Below are positions 1 through 7,766 of a DNA stretch of 64,000 nt, piece by piece. The translations under genes and the position numbers were made by a program. This stretch comes from Pseudomonas sp. Z8(2022) (GTDB taxonomy: Bacteria; Pseudomonadota; Gammaproteobacteria; Pseudomonadales; Pseudomonadaceae). How positions within the stretch are numbered: the first letter of the stretch is position 1; every line of letters starts with the position of its first letter. The stretch is from assembly GCF_025837155.1 (NCBI RefSeq), contig NZ_CP107549.1, forward strand, positions 4,381,614-4,445,613. The letters are read 5' to 3'. The notes beneath the pieces were generated by a model. It saw nothing but the letters and a program-made list of their open reading frames with translations. It was not told the origin of the DNA and did not search any database.

Positions 1-1
1 C

Positions 2-1276
2 CTGACGCTGCTGCCGGAAGACTTCCCCGGCGTGGTGATCAGCGATCTGCGTATGCCCGGCATGGATGGCATGGCCCTGCTGGAGGAAGTACTGGCGCGC
101 GACCCCGAACTGCCCTTCCTGCTGGTGACCGCCCACGGTGACGTGCCCCAGGCGGTGGAAGCGATGCGCCTGGGCGCCTATGACTTCATCGAGAAACCCT
201 TCACCCCCGAGCGCCTGCTCGGCAGCCTGCGCAGGGCCCTGGAAAAGCGCCAGCTGACCCGCGAGAACCGCCAGCTGCGCCAGCAGGTCGAGCACAAGGA
301 CGAACTGGCCGGGCGCCTGCTCGGGTCTTCCGCCAGCATGGTGCAACTGCGCCGCCAGGTGCTGGAGTTGGCACAGACCCCGGCCAACGTGCTGATGCGT
401 GGCGAGACCGGCAGCGGCAAGGAGCTGGTCGCCCGCTGCCTGCACGACTTCGGGCCGCGCGCGCAGAGTGCCTTCGTCGCGGTCAATTGCGCCGCCATCC
501 CCGAGCACCTGTTCGAGAGCGAGCTGTTCGGCCACGAGAGCGGCGCCTTCACCGGTGCCCAGGGCAAGCGCATCGGCAAGATCGAGCACGCCAACGGCGG
601 CACCCTGTTTCTCGACGAGATCGAGAGCATGCCCATGAGCCAGCAGGTCAAGCTGCTGCGCGTGCTGCAAGAGCGCCAGCTCGAGCGCCTCGGCTCCAAC
701 CAGGTGATCGACCTGGATCTGCGGGTGGTCGCCGCGACCAAACCGGATCTGCATGAGCGGGTACGCGAGGGGACGTTCCGCCAGGATCTGCTGTATCGCC
801 TGCATGTTGCCGAACTGCAACTGCCGGCGCTGCGCGAGCGACGCGAGGACGTGCCAGCGCTGTTCGAGTACCACGCGCGGCAGATCGCCGAGCGCTTCGG
901 CCGTCCGCTGCCGCCAATTCCGCCCACGCTGCTGGCTCACCTGCTGGCCCACGACTGGCCGGGCAACGTGCGTGAGCTGGTCAACGCCGCCGAACGCCAT
1001 GTGCTGGCGCTACCCGGCGCCGGTGGCGACAGTGCCACGGCCGACAACTCGCTCAGCGCACGCATGGAGGCTTACGAGGCCCAGTGCCTGCGCGAAGCCC
1101 TGGCCAGCTGCCACGGCGATATGAAGCTGGTCACCGAGCTGCTGCAACTGCCGCGCCGCACCCTCAACGAAAAGATGCAGCGCCACGGCCTGCAACGCAC
1201 CGACTTCCTCGACGACAACGCGCCGAGCTGCCCCCCGCCGCCTGGCAAGAATCCGCTAGGCCACACCATCAGCTAG
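2..1276 (+). CDS. Sigma54-dependent response regulator, DctD/NtrC family (5' truncated by window)
   Basis: Activator of sigma54 RNA polymerase, controlled by receiver-domain phosphorylation. The reading frame is open from base 2, so the N-terminus lies outside the window. Visible are the end of the receiver (phospho-acceptor Asp in VVISDLRMPG, then the conserved Lys in FIEKPFTPERLL), an AAA+ domain with Walker A GETGSGKE, the sigma54-contact motif GAFTGA and a Walker B-like GGTLFLDEIES, and a C-terminal Fis-type helix-turn-helix ending in RRTLNEKMQRHGL. It is closely paralogous to the dctD-like gene at 27829-29172, sharing that last helix exactly. It lies directly upstream of a KgtP-like transporter that has a sigma54 promoter, so it probably controls it. 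P. aeruginosa MifR has this job for alpha-ketoglutarate uptake, but orthology is not shown here. A sensor kinase gene presumably precedes it. Confidence 0.9.
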   Translation: MTLLPEDFPGVVISDLRMPGMDGMALLEEVLARDPELPFLLVTAHGDVPQAVEAMRLGAYDFIEKPFTPERLLGSLRRALEKRQLTRENRQLRQQVEHKDELAGRLLGSSASMVQLRRQVLELAQTPANVLMRGETGSGKELVARCLHDFGPRAQSAFVAVNCAAIPEHLFESELFGHESGAFTGAQGKRIGKIEHANGGTLFLDEIESMPMSQQVKLLRVLQERQLERLGSNQVIDLDLRVVAATKPDLHERVREGTFRQDLLYRLHVAELQLPALRERREDVPALFEYHARQIAERFGRPLPPIPPTLLAHLLAHDWPGNVRELVNAAERHVLALPGAGGDSATADNSLSARMEAYEAQCLREALASCHGDMKLVTELLQLPRRTLNEKMQRHGLQRTDFLDDNAPSCPPPPGKNPLGHTIS

Positions 1277-1290
1277 CAGAAATCCGCTAG
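1242..1290. promoter_or_regulatory. Pair of dyad sites, candidate enhancer (UAS) for the DctD-like activator
   Basis: Two similar dyads: CTGGC-N8-GCTAG at 1242-1259 and CTAGC-N8-GCTAG at 1273-1290, with related spacers (aagaatcc, agaaatcc). Their centres are 31 bp apart, about three helical turns, and lie about 63 and 94 bp upstream of the -24 element at 1344. The first is inside the regulator coding sequence and the second overlaps its stop codon. This is the usual placement for bacterial enhancer-binding proteins. The binding assignment is inference. Confidence 0.6.
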
Positions 1291-1316
1291 ATCCGTTCCC
1301 CTGAATCTCGCTGCAA

Positions 1317-1333
1317 GGCCCGTGGCACGGGCC
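1317..1333. other. Small perfect inverted repeat
   Basis: GGCCCGT-GGC-ACGGGCC lies between the regulator stop codon and the sigma54 promoter. There is no T-run, so it is not a clear intrinsic terminator. It may weaken read-through or be a local protein site. Confidence 0.35.
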
Positions 1334-1343
1334 TCTCGATCCA

Positions 1344-1359
1344 TGGCACAGCTTCTGCA
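1344..1359 (+). promoter_or_regulatory. Sigma54 (-24/-12) promoter of the kgtP-like gene
   Basis: TGGCACAGCTTCTGCA matches TGGCAC-N5-TTGCA with one mismatch and has exactly 10 bp between the invariant GG and GC. It ends 61 bp before the transporter start codon and is preceded by paired dyad sites. This agrees with the adjacent sigma54 activator gene. Confidence 0.8.
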
Positions 1360-1420
1360 ATGAGGCCTGCCAGCGCATGTTCATGCGTACAAGAACAATG
1401 ACGAGATCGAGGATCCCCTG

Positions 1421-2725
1421 ATGGAAAGCACCAGCACGCTGCCTGCCTCCGCGCCTACGCGCACCACGTCCCAACGCATCAAATCGATTTTCAGCGGCTC
1501 GGTCGGCAACCTGGTCGAGTGGTACGACTGGTATGTCTATGCCGCCTTCTCGCTGTACTTCGCCAAGGCCTTCTTCCCGCAAGGCGACCTGACCGCCCAG
1601 CTTCTGAACACCGCCGCGATCTTCGCCGTTGGCTTTCTGATGCGCCCGATAGGCGGCTGGCTGATGGGCATCTACGCCGACCGCAAGGGGCGCAAGGCCG
1701 CCCTGCTGGCTTCGGTGCTGCTGATGTGCTTCGGCTCGCTGATCATCGCCCTGACCCCCAGCTACGAGACCATCGGCGTCGCCGCGCCCATCCTGCTGGT
1801 GATCGCGCGCCTGTTGCAGGGCCTGTCGGTAGGCGGCGAGTACGGCACCTCGGCCACCTACCTGTCGGAAATGGCGACCAAGGAGAACCGCGGTTTCTTC
1901 TCCAGTTTCCAGTACGTGACGCTGATCTCAGGTCAGCTCATCGCCCTGGCCGTGCTGATCGTCCTGCAGCAGACCCTGACCGTCGAACAGCTGGAAACCT
2001 GGGGCTGGCGTGTGCCCTTCGTGATCGGTGCACTGTGCGCCGTGGTGGCCATGTACCTGCGTCGCGGCATGGAGGAAACCGACTCGTTCAAGAAGACCGA
2101 GGCACCGAAGGAAAACATCATGCGCACCCTGCTGCGCCATCCCAAGGAACTGCTCACCGTGGTCGGTCTGACCATGGGCGGTACCCTGGCCTTCTACACC
2201 TACACCACCTACATGCAGAAGTACCTGGTCAATACCGTGGGCATGAGCAAGAACGACTCGACCATGATCTCGGCCGCCACGTTGTTCCTGTTCATGCTGT
2301 TGCAGCCGCTGGTCGGCGCGCTGTCGGACAAGATCGGTCGGCGGCCGATCCTGATCGCCTTCGGCGTGCTGGGCACGCTGTTCACCTACCCGATCCTGAC
2401 CACCCTGCACACCGTGCAGACCTGGTGGGGCGCGTTCTTCCTGATCATGGCGGCGCTGATCATCGTCAGCGGCTACACCTCGATCAACGCCGTGGTGAAG
2501 GCCGAGCTGTTCCCCACCGAGATCCGCGCCCTGGGCGTCGGTCTGCCGTACGCGCTGACCGTGTCGATCTTCGGCGGCACCGCCGAGTACGTGGCGCTGT
2601 GGTTCAAGAGCGTCGGCCTGGAAAGCGGCTTCTACTGGTACGTGACCGGCTGCATCGCCTGCTCGCTGCTGGTGTACGTCACCATGAAGGACACCCGCAC
2701 CCACTCGCGGATTACCACCGACTGA
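1421..2725 (+). CDS. kgtP: MFS alpha-ketoglutarate/dicarboxylate:H+ symporter (MHS family, KgtP-like)
   Basis: Inner-membrane proton symporter of 434 aa with about 12 membrane segments. MHS-family signatures are visible: GNLVEWYDWYVY at the first helix, the loop motif GIYADRKGRK after helix 2, and RLLQGLSVGGEYG in helix 4. A second loop motif, LSDKIGRRP, follows the central cytoplasmic loop. Length and motifs fit KgtP-type alpha-ketoglutarate permeases, and the start is preceded by a GAGGAT ribosome site. Expression is probably sigma54-dependent, induced by the regulator just upstream when the substrate is present. The exact substrate (alpha-ketoglutarate or another C4/C5 dicarboxylate) is inferred from similarity and context. 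Confidence 0.85.
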   Translation: MESTSTLPASAPTRTTSQRIKSIFSGSVGNLVEWYDWYVYAAFSLYFAKAFFPQGDLTAQLLNTAAIFAVGFLMRPIGGWLMGIYADRKGRKAALLASVLLMCFGSLIIALTPSYETIGVAAPILLVIARLLQGLSVGGEYGTSATYLSEMATKENRGFFSSFQYVTLISGQLIALAVLIVLQQTLTVEQLETWGWRVPFVIGALCAVVAMYLRRGMEETDSFKKTEAPKENIMRTLLRHPKELLTVVGLTMGGTLAFYTYTTYMQKYLVNTVGMSKNDSTMISAATLFLFMLLQPLVGALSDKIGRRPILIAFGVLGTLFTYPILTTLHTVQTWWGAFFLIMAALIIVSGYTSINAVVKAELFPTEIRALGVGLPYALTVSIFGGTAEYVALWFKSVGLESGFYWYVTGCIACSLLVYVTMKDTRTHSRITTD

Positions 2726-2731
2726 GCGCTG

Positions 2732-2754
2732 GCGGGCGCCACCCCGGCGCCCGC
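2732..2754. terminator. Hairpin between convergent genes
   Basis: GCGGGCGCC-ACCCC-GGCGCCCGC is a perfect 9-bp stem between the kgtP-like stop and the convergent CobW stop codon. It has no T-run on either strand, so it is at most a weak bidirectional terminator. Confidence 0.45.
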
Positions 2755-3720
2755 TTACAGCCGACAGGCCGCCATATCGGCGCGCAGGGCCGCTTCGTCC
2801 TGCGCTACGGCGAAGATCAGCTCCAGCCTTGAATCCTTGCGCCATTCGCTCGGACTCCAGGCCTGCAGCGCCTGCCCCTGCAAGGCATTCAGCGAGCGCC
2901 AGCCTTCGGCGCCATGCAGCACGGCCTTGGCCCTGCGCCAATCCATGCGCTGCAGCCACTGGCTGATCTGCGCGAGATCGAAACGCTGGCTCGGGTGCCA
3001 GCGCCAGCCAATGCTCCAGCCCTCGGCTTGATCCTGCACCTGGCAGACCGGCTCGCCGGCGTTGCGCCAGATCTGCGCCAGAGCGGGCGCGGCTGTGGGT
3101 AACGCGGTACTCACGTCGTTTGGCGAAGCCCGCGCCGACAGGCCCGGCAACAGTGCCAGGTCGAGCTGCCCCTGCGCACTCCAATACAGCGGCACGGGCG
3201 GCAGGTTCGCGGCAATCCGTGCCCGGCTCGCATCGTCCAGCCCTTCGCTCTTGTTCAGCAGCAGCAGACCGGCATCATCCAGCGCCTGACGCTGCACATC
3301 AGGCAGCGACTGACCGCTGGCCAGCGCGGCAGCATCCAGCACCAGCAGCGCCGGCTGCACGGCCAGTACGCCGAGCCAGGGCGGCTGACGCAATTGCGCC
3401 AGCAACTGCGCCGGATGGCCCAGGCCTGACGGCTCGATCAGCAGACGATGAGGCCTGGCCTTGCGCAGCAGACGGCCGAGGCCGACCTGAAACGGCGCGC
3501 CGTTGACGCAACACAGACAACCACCGGCCACTTCGGCCAGGGCGATACCATCGTCGCCCTGTTCGAGCAGGGCTGCGTCCAGGCCGATCTGGCCGAATTC
3601 GTTGATCAGCACCGCCCAGCGCTCACCCGCCGGCTTCTGCGCCAGCAGGTGGCGGATCAGGCTGGTCTTGCCGGCACCCAGCGGGCCGGCAATGAGGTGA
3701 GTGGGGATTTGACTAAGCAT
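2755..3720 (-). CDS. CobW/G3E family GTPase (putative zinc metallochaperone)
   Basis: G3E-family P-loop GTPase of 321 aa. It shows Walker A GPLGAGKTS near the N-terminus, the metal-binding CxCC motif as GGCLCC, switch region IEPSGLGHP and a base-recognition NKSE. The C-terminal CobW_C domain is present but the protein is shorter than the second CobW protein at 5141-6346. I start it at the ATG at 3720, giving the usual short N-terminus before the P-loop; an upstream GTG at 3768 would add 16 residues. G3E proteins of this type deliver zinc to client enzymes under zinc limitation. The neighbouring dksA2/folE2 cluster supports that role, although no Zur-like site was seen directly upstream. Confidence 0.8.
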   Translation of the reverse strand: MLSQIPTHLIAGPLGAGKTSLIRHLLAQKPAGERWAVLINEFGQIGLDAALLEQGDDGIALAEVAGGCLCCVNGAPFQVGLGRLLRKARPHRLLIEPSGLGHPAQLLAQLRQPPWLGVLAVQPALLVLDAAALASGQSLPDVQRQALDDAGLLLLNKSEGLDDASRARIAANLPPVPLYWSAQGQLDLALLPGLSARASPNDVSTALPTAAPALAQIWRNAGEPVCQVQDQAEGWSIGWRWHPSQRFDLAQISQWLQRMDWRRAKAVLHGAEGWRSLNALQGQALQAWSPSEWRKDSRLELIFAVAQDEAALRADMAACRL

Positions 3721-3815
3721 GGGTTTATGGTCGGTGGTTCGCCAGACAAGTGCCAGCACAGACTGCACGGAAACAGCATGTTAGATTCGCCGGCAGTTTT
3801 TCGGGAGTCGAAACG

Positions 3816-4166
3816 ATGCGTGTATGGCTGTTGCTGTTTTCCCTGCTACCGGGCCTGGCCCTGGCCGAAGCCTGCGTGGTGCATAGCCAGGCCGAGCGCC
3901 TGGACGTGAAGGTCTGTCAGGAGAATCGCAACATTCCCGCCACGCTGTTTCGCGACGGCTTCTGCCAGCCGCAGTTGCAGGGGCAGACGGTCGAGGTGGA
4001 ATTCGTCGAGCAGTGCCCGCAGGGCGCCTATGGCGTCTGCAAAAATGCACGCGCCGGCAGCGACCTGTACCTGCAGGACATCCACTACTACGGCGTGGCC
4101 AGCGACGCGCTGTACCTGGAGCCGGCCTGCACCAGCCAGTATCAGGGCACGTGGATCAAACCCTGA
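3816..4166 (+). CDS. Small secreted cysteine-rich hypothetical protein
   Basis: A 116-aa protein with a clear Sec signal peptide (MRVWLLLFSLLPGLALA, cleavage likely before EA), so the mature protein is periplasmic or exported. Six cysteines remain after the signal (in EACVV, VKVCQ, GFCQP, EQCPQ, GVCKN and EPACTS), suggesting disulfide bonds. The start at 3816 is supported by GGGAG 8 bases upstream. I do not recognise a family. It is divergent from the CobW gene at 2755-3720, and conserved small hypotheticals are common in this zinc cluster in Pseudomonas. Function unknown. Confidence 0.7.
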   Translation: MRVWLLLFSLLPGLALAEACVVHSQAERLDVKVCQENRNIPATLFRDGFCQPQLQGQTVEVEFVEQCPQGAYGVCKNARAGSDLYLQDIHYYGVASDALYLEPACTSQYQGTWIKP

Positions 4167-4176
4167 GCCGAGTGTT

Positions 4177-4229
4177 GTAGGGCGGGTGCAACCCGCCACT
4201 CCCTGCTTGGCGGGTTGCACCCGCCCTAC
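4177..4229. repeat. REP-like perfect 22-bp palindrome
   Basis: Arms at 4177-4198 and 4208-4229 (beginning GTAGGGCGGGTGCAACC) are exact inverted copies around a 9-bp loop. GTAGGG...CCCTAC-ended palindromes of this kind recur in intergenic DNA of some Pseudomonas species. It lies just after the stop of the small secreted protein and may end its transcript. Confidence 0.75.
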
Positions 4230-4237
4230 GCGGAACG

Positions 4238-4255
4238 CTGACATCAAACTGTCAC
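4238..4255 (+). promoter_or_regulatory. Candidate Pho box (PhoB site)
   Basis: CTGACATCAAACTGTCAC matches the 18-bp Pho box CTGTCAT-N4-CTGTCAT at 12 of 14 half-site positions. A -10-like TAATGA (4268-4273) follows 12 bp after it, close to the roughly 10-11 bp seen in PhoB-activated promoters, where the Pho box replaces the -35. It points toward the small terminator-ended transcript downstream. Binding is inferred, not shown. Confidence 0.6.
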
Positions 4256-4278
4256 CCAACAGGCGCCTAATGACCTCG

Positions 4279-4368
4279 GGTACCTCACATGACCCGCATG
4301 TCGAATCACGCCTCGACATGATCTGTTGGTGCTTAAGGCCGGGGCAGTCGCTCCGGCCTATTTTTTAA
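4279..4368 (+). ncRNA. Candidate small RNA, possibly phosphate-regulated
   Basis: Roughly 90 nt from a predicted start near 4279-4281 to an intrinsic terminator. Structure visible in the sequence: a 7-bp stem CATGTCG/CGACATG (4297-4303 with 4314-4320, 10-nt loop) and a terminator stem AGGCCGG/CCGGCCT (4336-4342 with 4353-4359) followed by A and six T (4361-4366). No convincing ORF with a ribosome site fills it, and the flanking genes do not need this promoter because the next gene is on the other strand. It resembles no small RNA that I can name. The 5' end is estimated from the promoter. Confidence 0.55.
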
Positions 4369-4417
4369 GGGCTTGCCGCTATCCGTAGGGGGTCGCGGGG
4401 TCGCGGGGCCGCCTAGG

Positions 4418-4460
4418 CCGTGCGCACCGACAAACACCGCGGTATTCGCGGTGCGCACGG
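4418..4460. repeat. REP-like element, 12-bp inverted repeat
   Basis: CCGTGCGCACCG at 4418-4429 and CGGTGCGCACGG at 4449-4460 are exact inverted copies flanking a 19-bp loop. The right arm continues into CGCACCCTACGG. Nearly the same unit occurs at 26597-26618, so this is a dispersed repeat. Together with the 4177-4229 palindrome and the candidate small RNA it fills the 330-bp gap 4167-4496. Confidence 0.7.
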
Positions 4461-4496
4461 CGCACCCTACGGAGAACCACCAACCAACGCTCTCGC

Positions 4497-5140
4497 TCAG
4501 GCCAACCAATCCAGGGTCAGCAGCAAGCGTCGCTGTCCGGCCGGCGGCTGCGGTGAGCGGTGGATCAACCCGCGCCCCTCATTGCCGTGCCATTTCTCGC
4601 CCTTGGCCAACGCCACATGCCCGGCCTCCAGGCGCTGGATCAACGCCTCGTCCTGCGGCTCTGCCCCGGGTTGGCCGAGCCGGCTGCGCGGCATGACGCC
4701 CTCCTCCAGCCAGTCGCTGCCCACGCCGGCATAGCTGGTAATCAGCCGCAACGGCACATGGTCGACGTGAAAGCGCGGGCACATGGCCTTGTCCAGCGCA
4801 CGCAAGCGCAGGCCGATGCGCCGGGCATCGAGCAAGCAGGCATAGGCACGCACCAGCCAGTCCACGTCGGCGAGAAAGGCCGCCTGGCCCGGCAGGTCGG
4901 CGTACTGTGCCACCAGGCCGGCGAGGTTCGGCTCACTGTCTGGCTGCGCCAGCTCCAGGGTCATGGATTGCGCCAGCGGCTCGCCCTGGGCCAGCAGCGT
5001 CTCGGCGAAGTCGGCGATCTGCGCCGGCAGGCGGCGCTGCCAGACCGCCAGGTTGACGCCGTCGTGCAGCACCTCGCCCAGCACGCCGATATCTTCGTCC
5101 AGCACCTGCCGGGACGCTTTCGGCAACTGCAGGGCGAACA

Positions 5141-5141
<1 letters not shown>
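4497..5141 (-). CDS. DUF1826-type protein, possible non-heme iron oxygenase fold
   Basis: A 214-aa soluble protein that I take to be the DUF1826 family typically found beside CobW genes. No biochemical function is established that I know of. The C-terminal half contains FHVDHVPLRLITSY (H125-x-D127) and, 67 residues later, GLIHRSPQPPAGQRRLLLTLDW (H194, R204/R205). This HxD...H...R order matches the iron and 2-oxoglutarate-binding pattern of Fe(II)/2OG dioxygenases, but the assignment is my inference. The start codon overlaps the CobW stop by one base (TGATG), so translation is probably coupled. It is the last gene of the dksA2-cobW-DUF1826 operon and presumably Zur-controlled. Confidence 0.75.
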
Positions 5142-6346
<1,205 letters not shown>

Positions 6347-6360
6347 GGGGTGCTCCTCGT

Positions 6361-6783
6361 TCAGTCACGGTCACGCTGATGTTTTTCGCGCTGTTCCTGA
6401 CGCTCCTTGGCTTCGATGCACAGGGTCGCGGTCGGGCGCAGCAGCAGGCGCTTGAGGCCGATGGGCTCGCCGGTCTCGGCGCACCAGCCGTATTCGCCAC
6501 GCGCCAGGCGTTCGAGCGCCTGGTCGATCTTGTCCAGCAGCTTCTTTTCCCGCTCCAGCAGGCGCAGCTGCCATTGCCGCTGTTCCTCGGCGGCGCCGAT
6601 GTCGGCCACGTCGCTGCTGGTATCGGGTTGGCGCAGCTCGGTGAATTCCTCGTCGATGCGCACCTGCAACTCGGCACGCTGGGCCAGCAGCAGCTCGCGG
6701 AAGAACTGCTGCTGGACATCGTTCATGTAGGCATCGGCTGGCTGGGCCAGCAGCTCGGCTTCGGTGGTCGCGGTCAGGGTCAT
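6361..6783 (-). CDS. dksA2: DksA2, zinc-independent RNA polymerase secondary-channel regulator
   Basis: A 140-aa DksA paralogue. It has the N-terminal coiled coil with the acidic tip (SSDVADIGAAEEQ, residues 56-68), then the globular domain. The four-cysteine zinc finger of ordinary DksA is reduced to two: C101-A-E-T104 and C122-I-E-A125, so positions 104 and 125 have lost cysteine. This matches Pseudomonas DksA2, which works without zinc and replaces DksA with ppGpp during zinc starvation. It is first in the operon dksA2-cobW-DUF1826, divergent from folE2, with a Zur-box-like dyad 26 bp upstream of its start. Confidence 0.92.
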   Translation of the reverse strand: MTLTATTEAELLAQPADAYMNDVQQQFFRELLLAQRAELQVRIDEEFTELRQPDTSSDVADIGAAEEQRQWQLRLLEREKKLLDKIDQALERLARGEYGWCAETGEPIGLKRLLLRPTATLCIEAKERQEQREKHQRDRD

Positions 6784-6808
6784 GGCAAATCGGCTAGCTT
6801 GTTTTAAT

Positions 6809-6823
6809 TGTTATAACATAACA
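6809..6823. promoter_or_regulatory. Zur-box-like dyad in the dksA2-folE2 divergent promoter
   Basis: TGTTATAACATAACA has 6-bp arms (TGTTAT/ATAACA) around a 3-bp centre, in an AT-rich context. It resembles the gammaproteobacterial Zur operator (GTTATANTATAAC type). It lies 26 bp from the dksA2 start and 32 bp from the folE2 start, so one bound repressor could block both promoters. Binding by Zur is inferred from the motif and from the zinc-sparing nature of both genes. Confidence 0.75.
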
Positions 6824-6854
6824 TTTATTTCTGACAGCTACCCACGGATTTACG

Positions 6855-7745
6855 ATGAACGACCAGCCCCTGCCGGATATTGCCGCCCAAGCCACTCATC
6901 ACGACCTGCCGCTGGACTGGGTCGGCATGGCCGGCATCGCCCTGCCCATTCGCCTGGCGGACGCCGCCGTGACAGCCACTGCCGACATCGGCGTGAGCCT
7001 CGATGATGCCGGCGCACGCGGCATCCACATGTCGCGTCTGTACCTGGCCGCGCAGCGCCTGGTGCATCAGGAATTGAACGTGCCAGCGGTGTTGCAGGTG
7101 CTGGACGACTGCCTGGGCAGCCACCAGGCACTGTCCGACAGCGCCACCCTGACCCTGCGCGGCGAGGTACCGCTCAAACGCCCGGCGCTGGTCAGCCCGC
7201 TGCACGGCTGGAAGACCTACCCCTTCGAACTGCACGCCAGACAGGATGGCCGTGGCGTGACCATCGAGCTGCAGGTCGAGGTCGCCTACTCGTCCACCTG
7301 CCCCTGCTCGGCAGCGCTGGCGCGGCAGCTGATCCAGCAGCGCTTCGCCGAAACCTTCGCGACGCAGCCCATGGATTACCTGGAGGTGCTCGACTGGCTC
7401 GGCTCGACCCAGGGCATCGTCGCCACGCCGCACAGCCAGCGCAGCACGGCGATCCTGCAATTGCGCCTGGCGCCAGGCTGCGTCGACCTGCCCGTGCTTG
7501 CGTTGATCGACAGCGCCGAGCAGGCCCTTGGCACAGCCGTGCAGACGGCGGTGAAACGCGCCGACGAACAGGCCTTCGCCCTGGCCAACGGGCAGAACCT
7601 GATGTTCTGCGAAGACGCCGCGCGACGCCTGCACCGCGCGCTGCGCCAACTACCGCAGGCCAGCGCCTTCCGCCTCAAGGTGGTGCATGCGGAAAGCCTT
7701 CACGCCCACGACGCGGTAGCGGAGAGCCATTGGAACTGGGGCTGA
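6855..7745 (+). CDS. folE2: GTP cyclohydrolase FolE2 (type IB)
   Basis: Converts GTP to 7,8-dihydroneopterin triphosphate, the first step of folate (and queuosine precursor) synthesis. At 296 aa it has the usual type IB length and motifs: MSRLYLAAQ near the N-terminus, the metal/catalytic cysteine region YSSTCPCSAALA, TPHSQRS, and the C-terminal HAHDAVA. Type IB enzymes use metals other than zinc and substitute for zinc-dependent FolE when zinc is scarce. This fits the adjacent Zur-like site and the divergent zinc-free DksA2. It is transcribed alone and converges on the DUF2207 gene. Confidence 0.95.
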   Translation: MNDQPLPDIAAQATHHDLPLDWVGMAGIALPIRLADAAVTATADIGVSLDDAGARGIHMSRLYLAAQRLVHQELNVPAVLQVLDDCLGSHQALSDSATLTLRGEVPLKRPALVSPLHGWKTYPFELHARQDGRGVTIELQVEVAYSSTCPCSAALARQLIQQRFAETFATQPMDYLEVLDWLGSTQGIVATPHSQRSTAILQLRLAPGCVDLPVLALIDSAEQALGTAVQTAVKRADEQAFALANGQNLMFCEDAARRLHRALRQLPQASAFRLKVVHAESLHAHDAVAESHWNWG

Positions 7746-7766
7746 GGTCGGCGCAGCGCCAACGAC

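Noticed and set aside
4148..4157. CACGTGGATC as a second parS
   Set aside because: Only the central CACGTGG core is shared; the left arm does not match and the site is inside a coding region.
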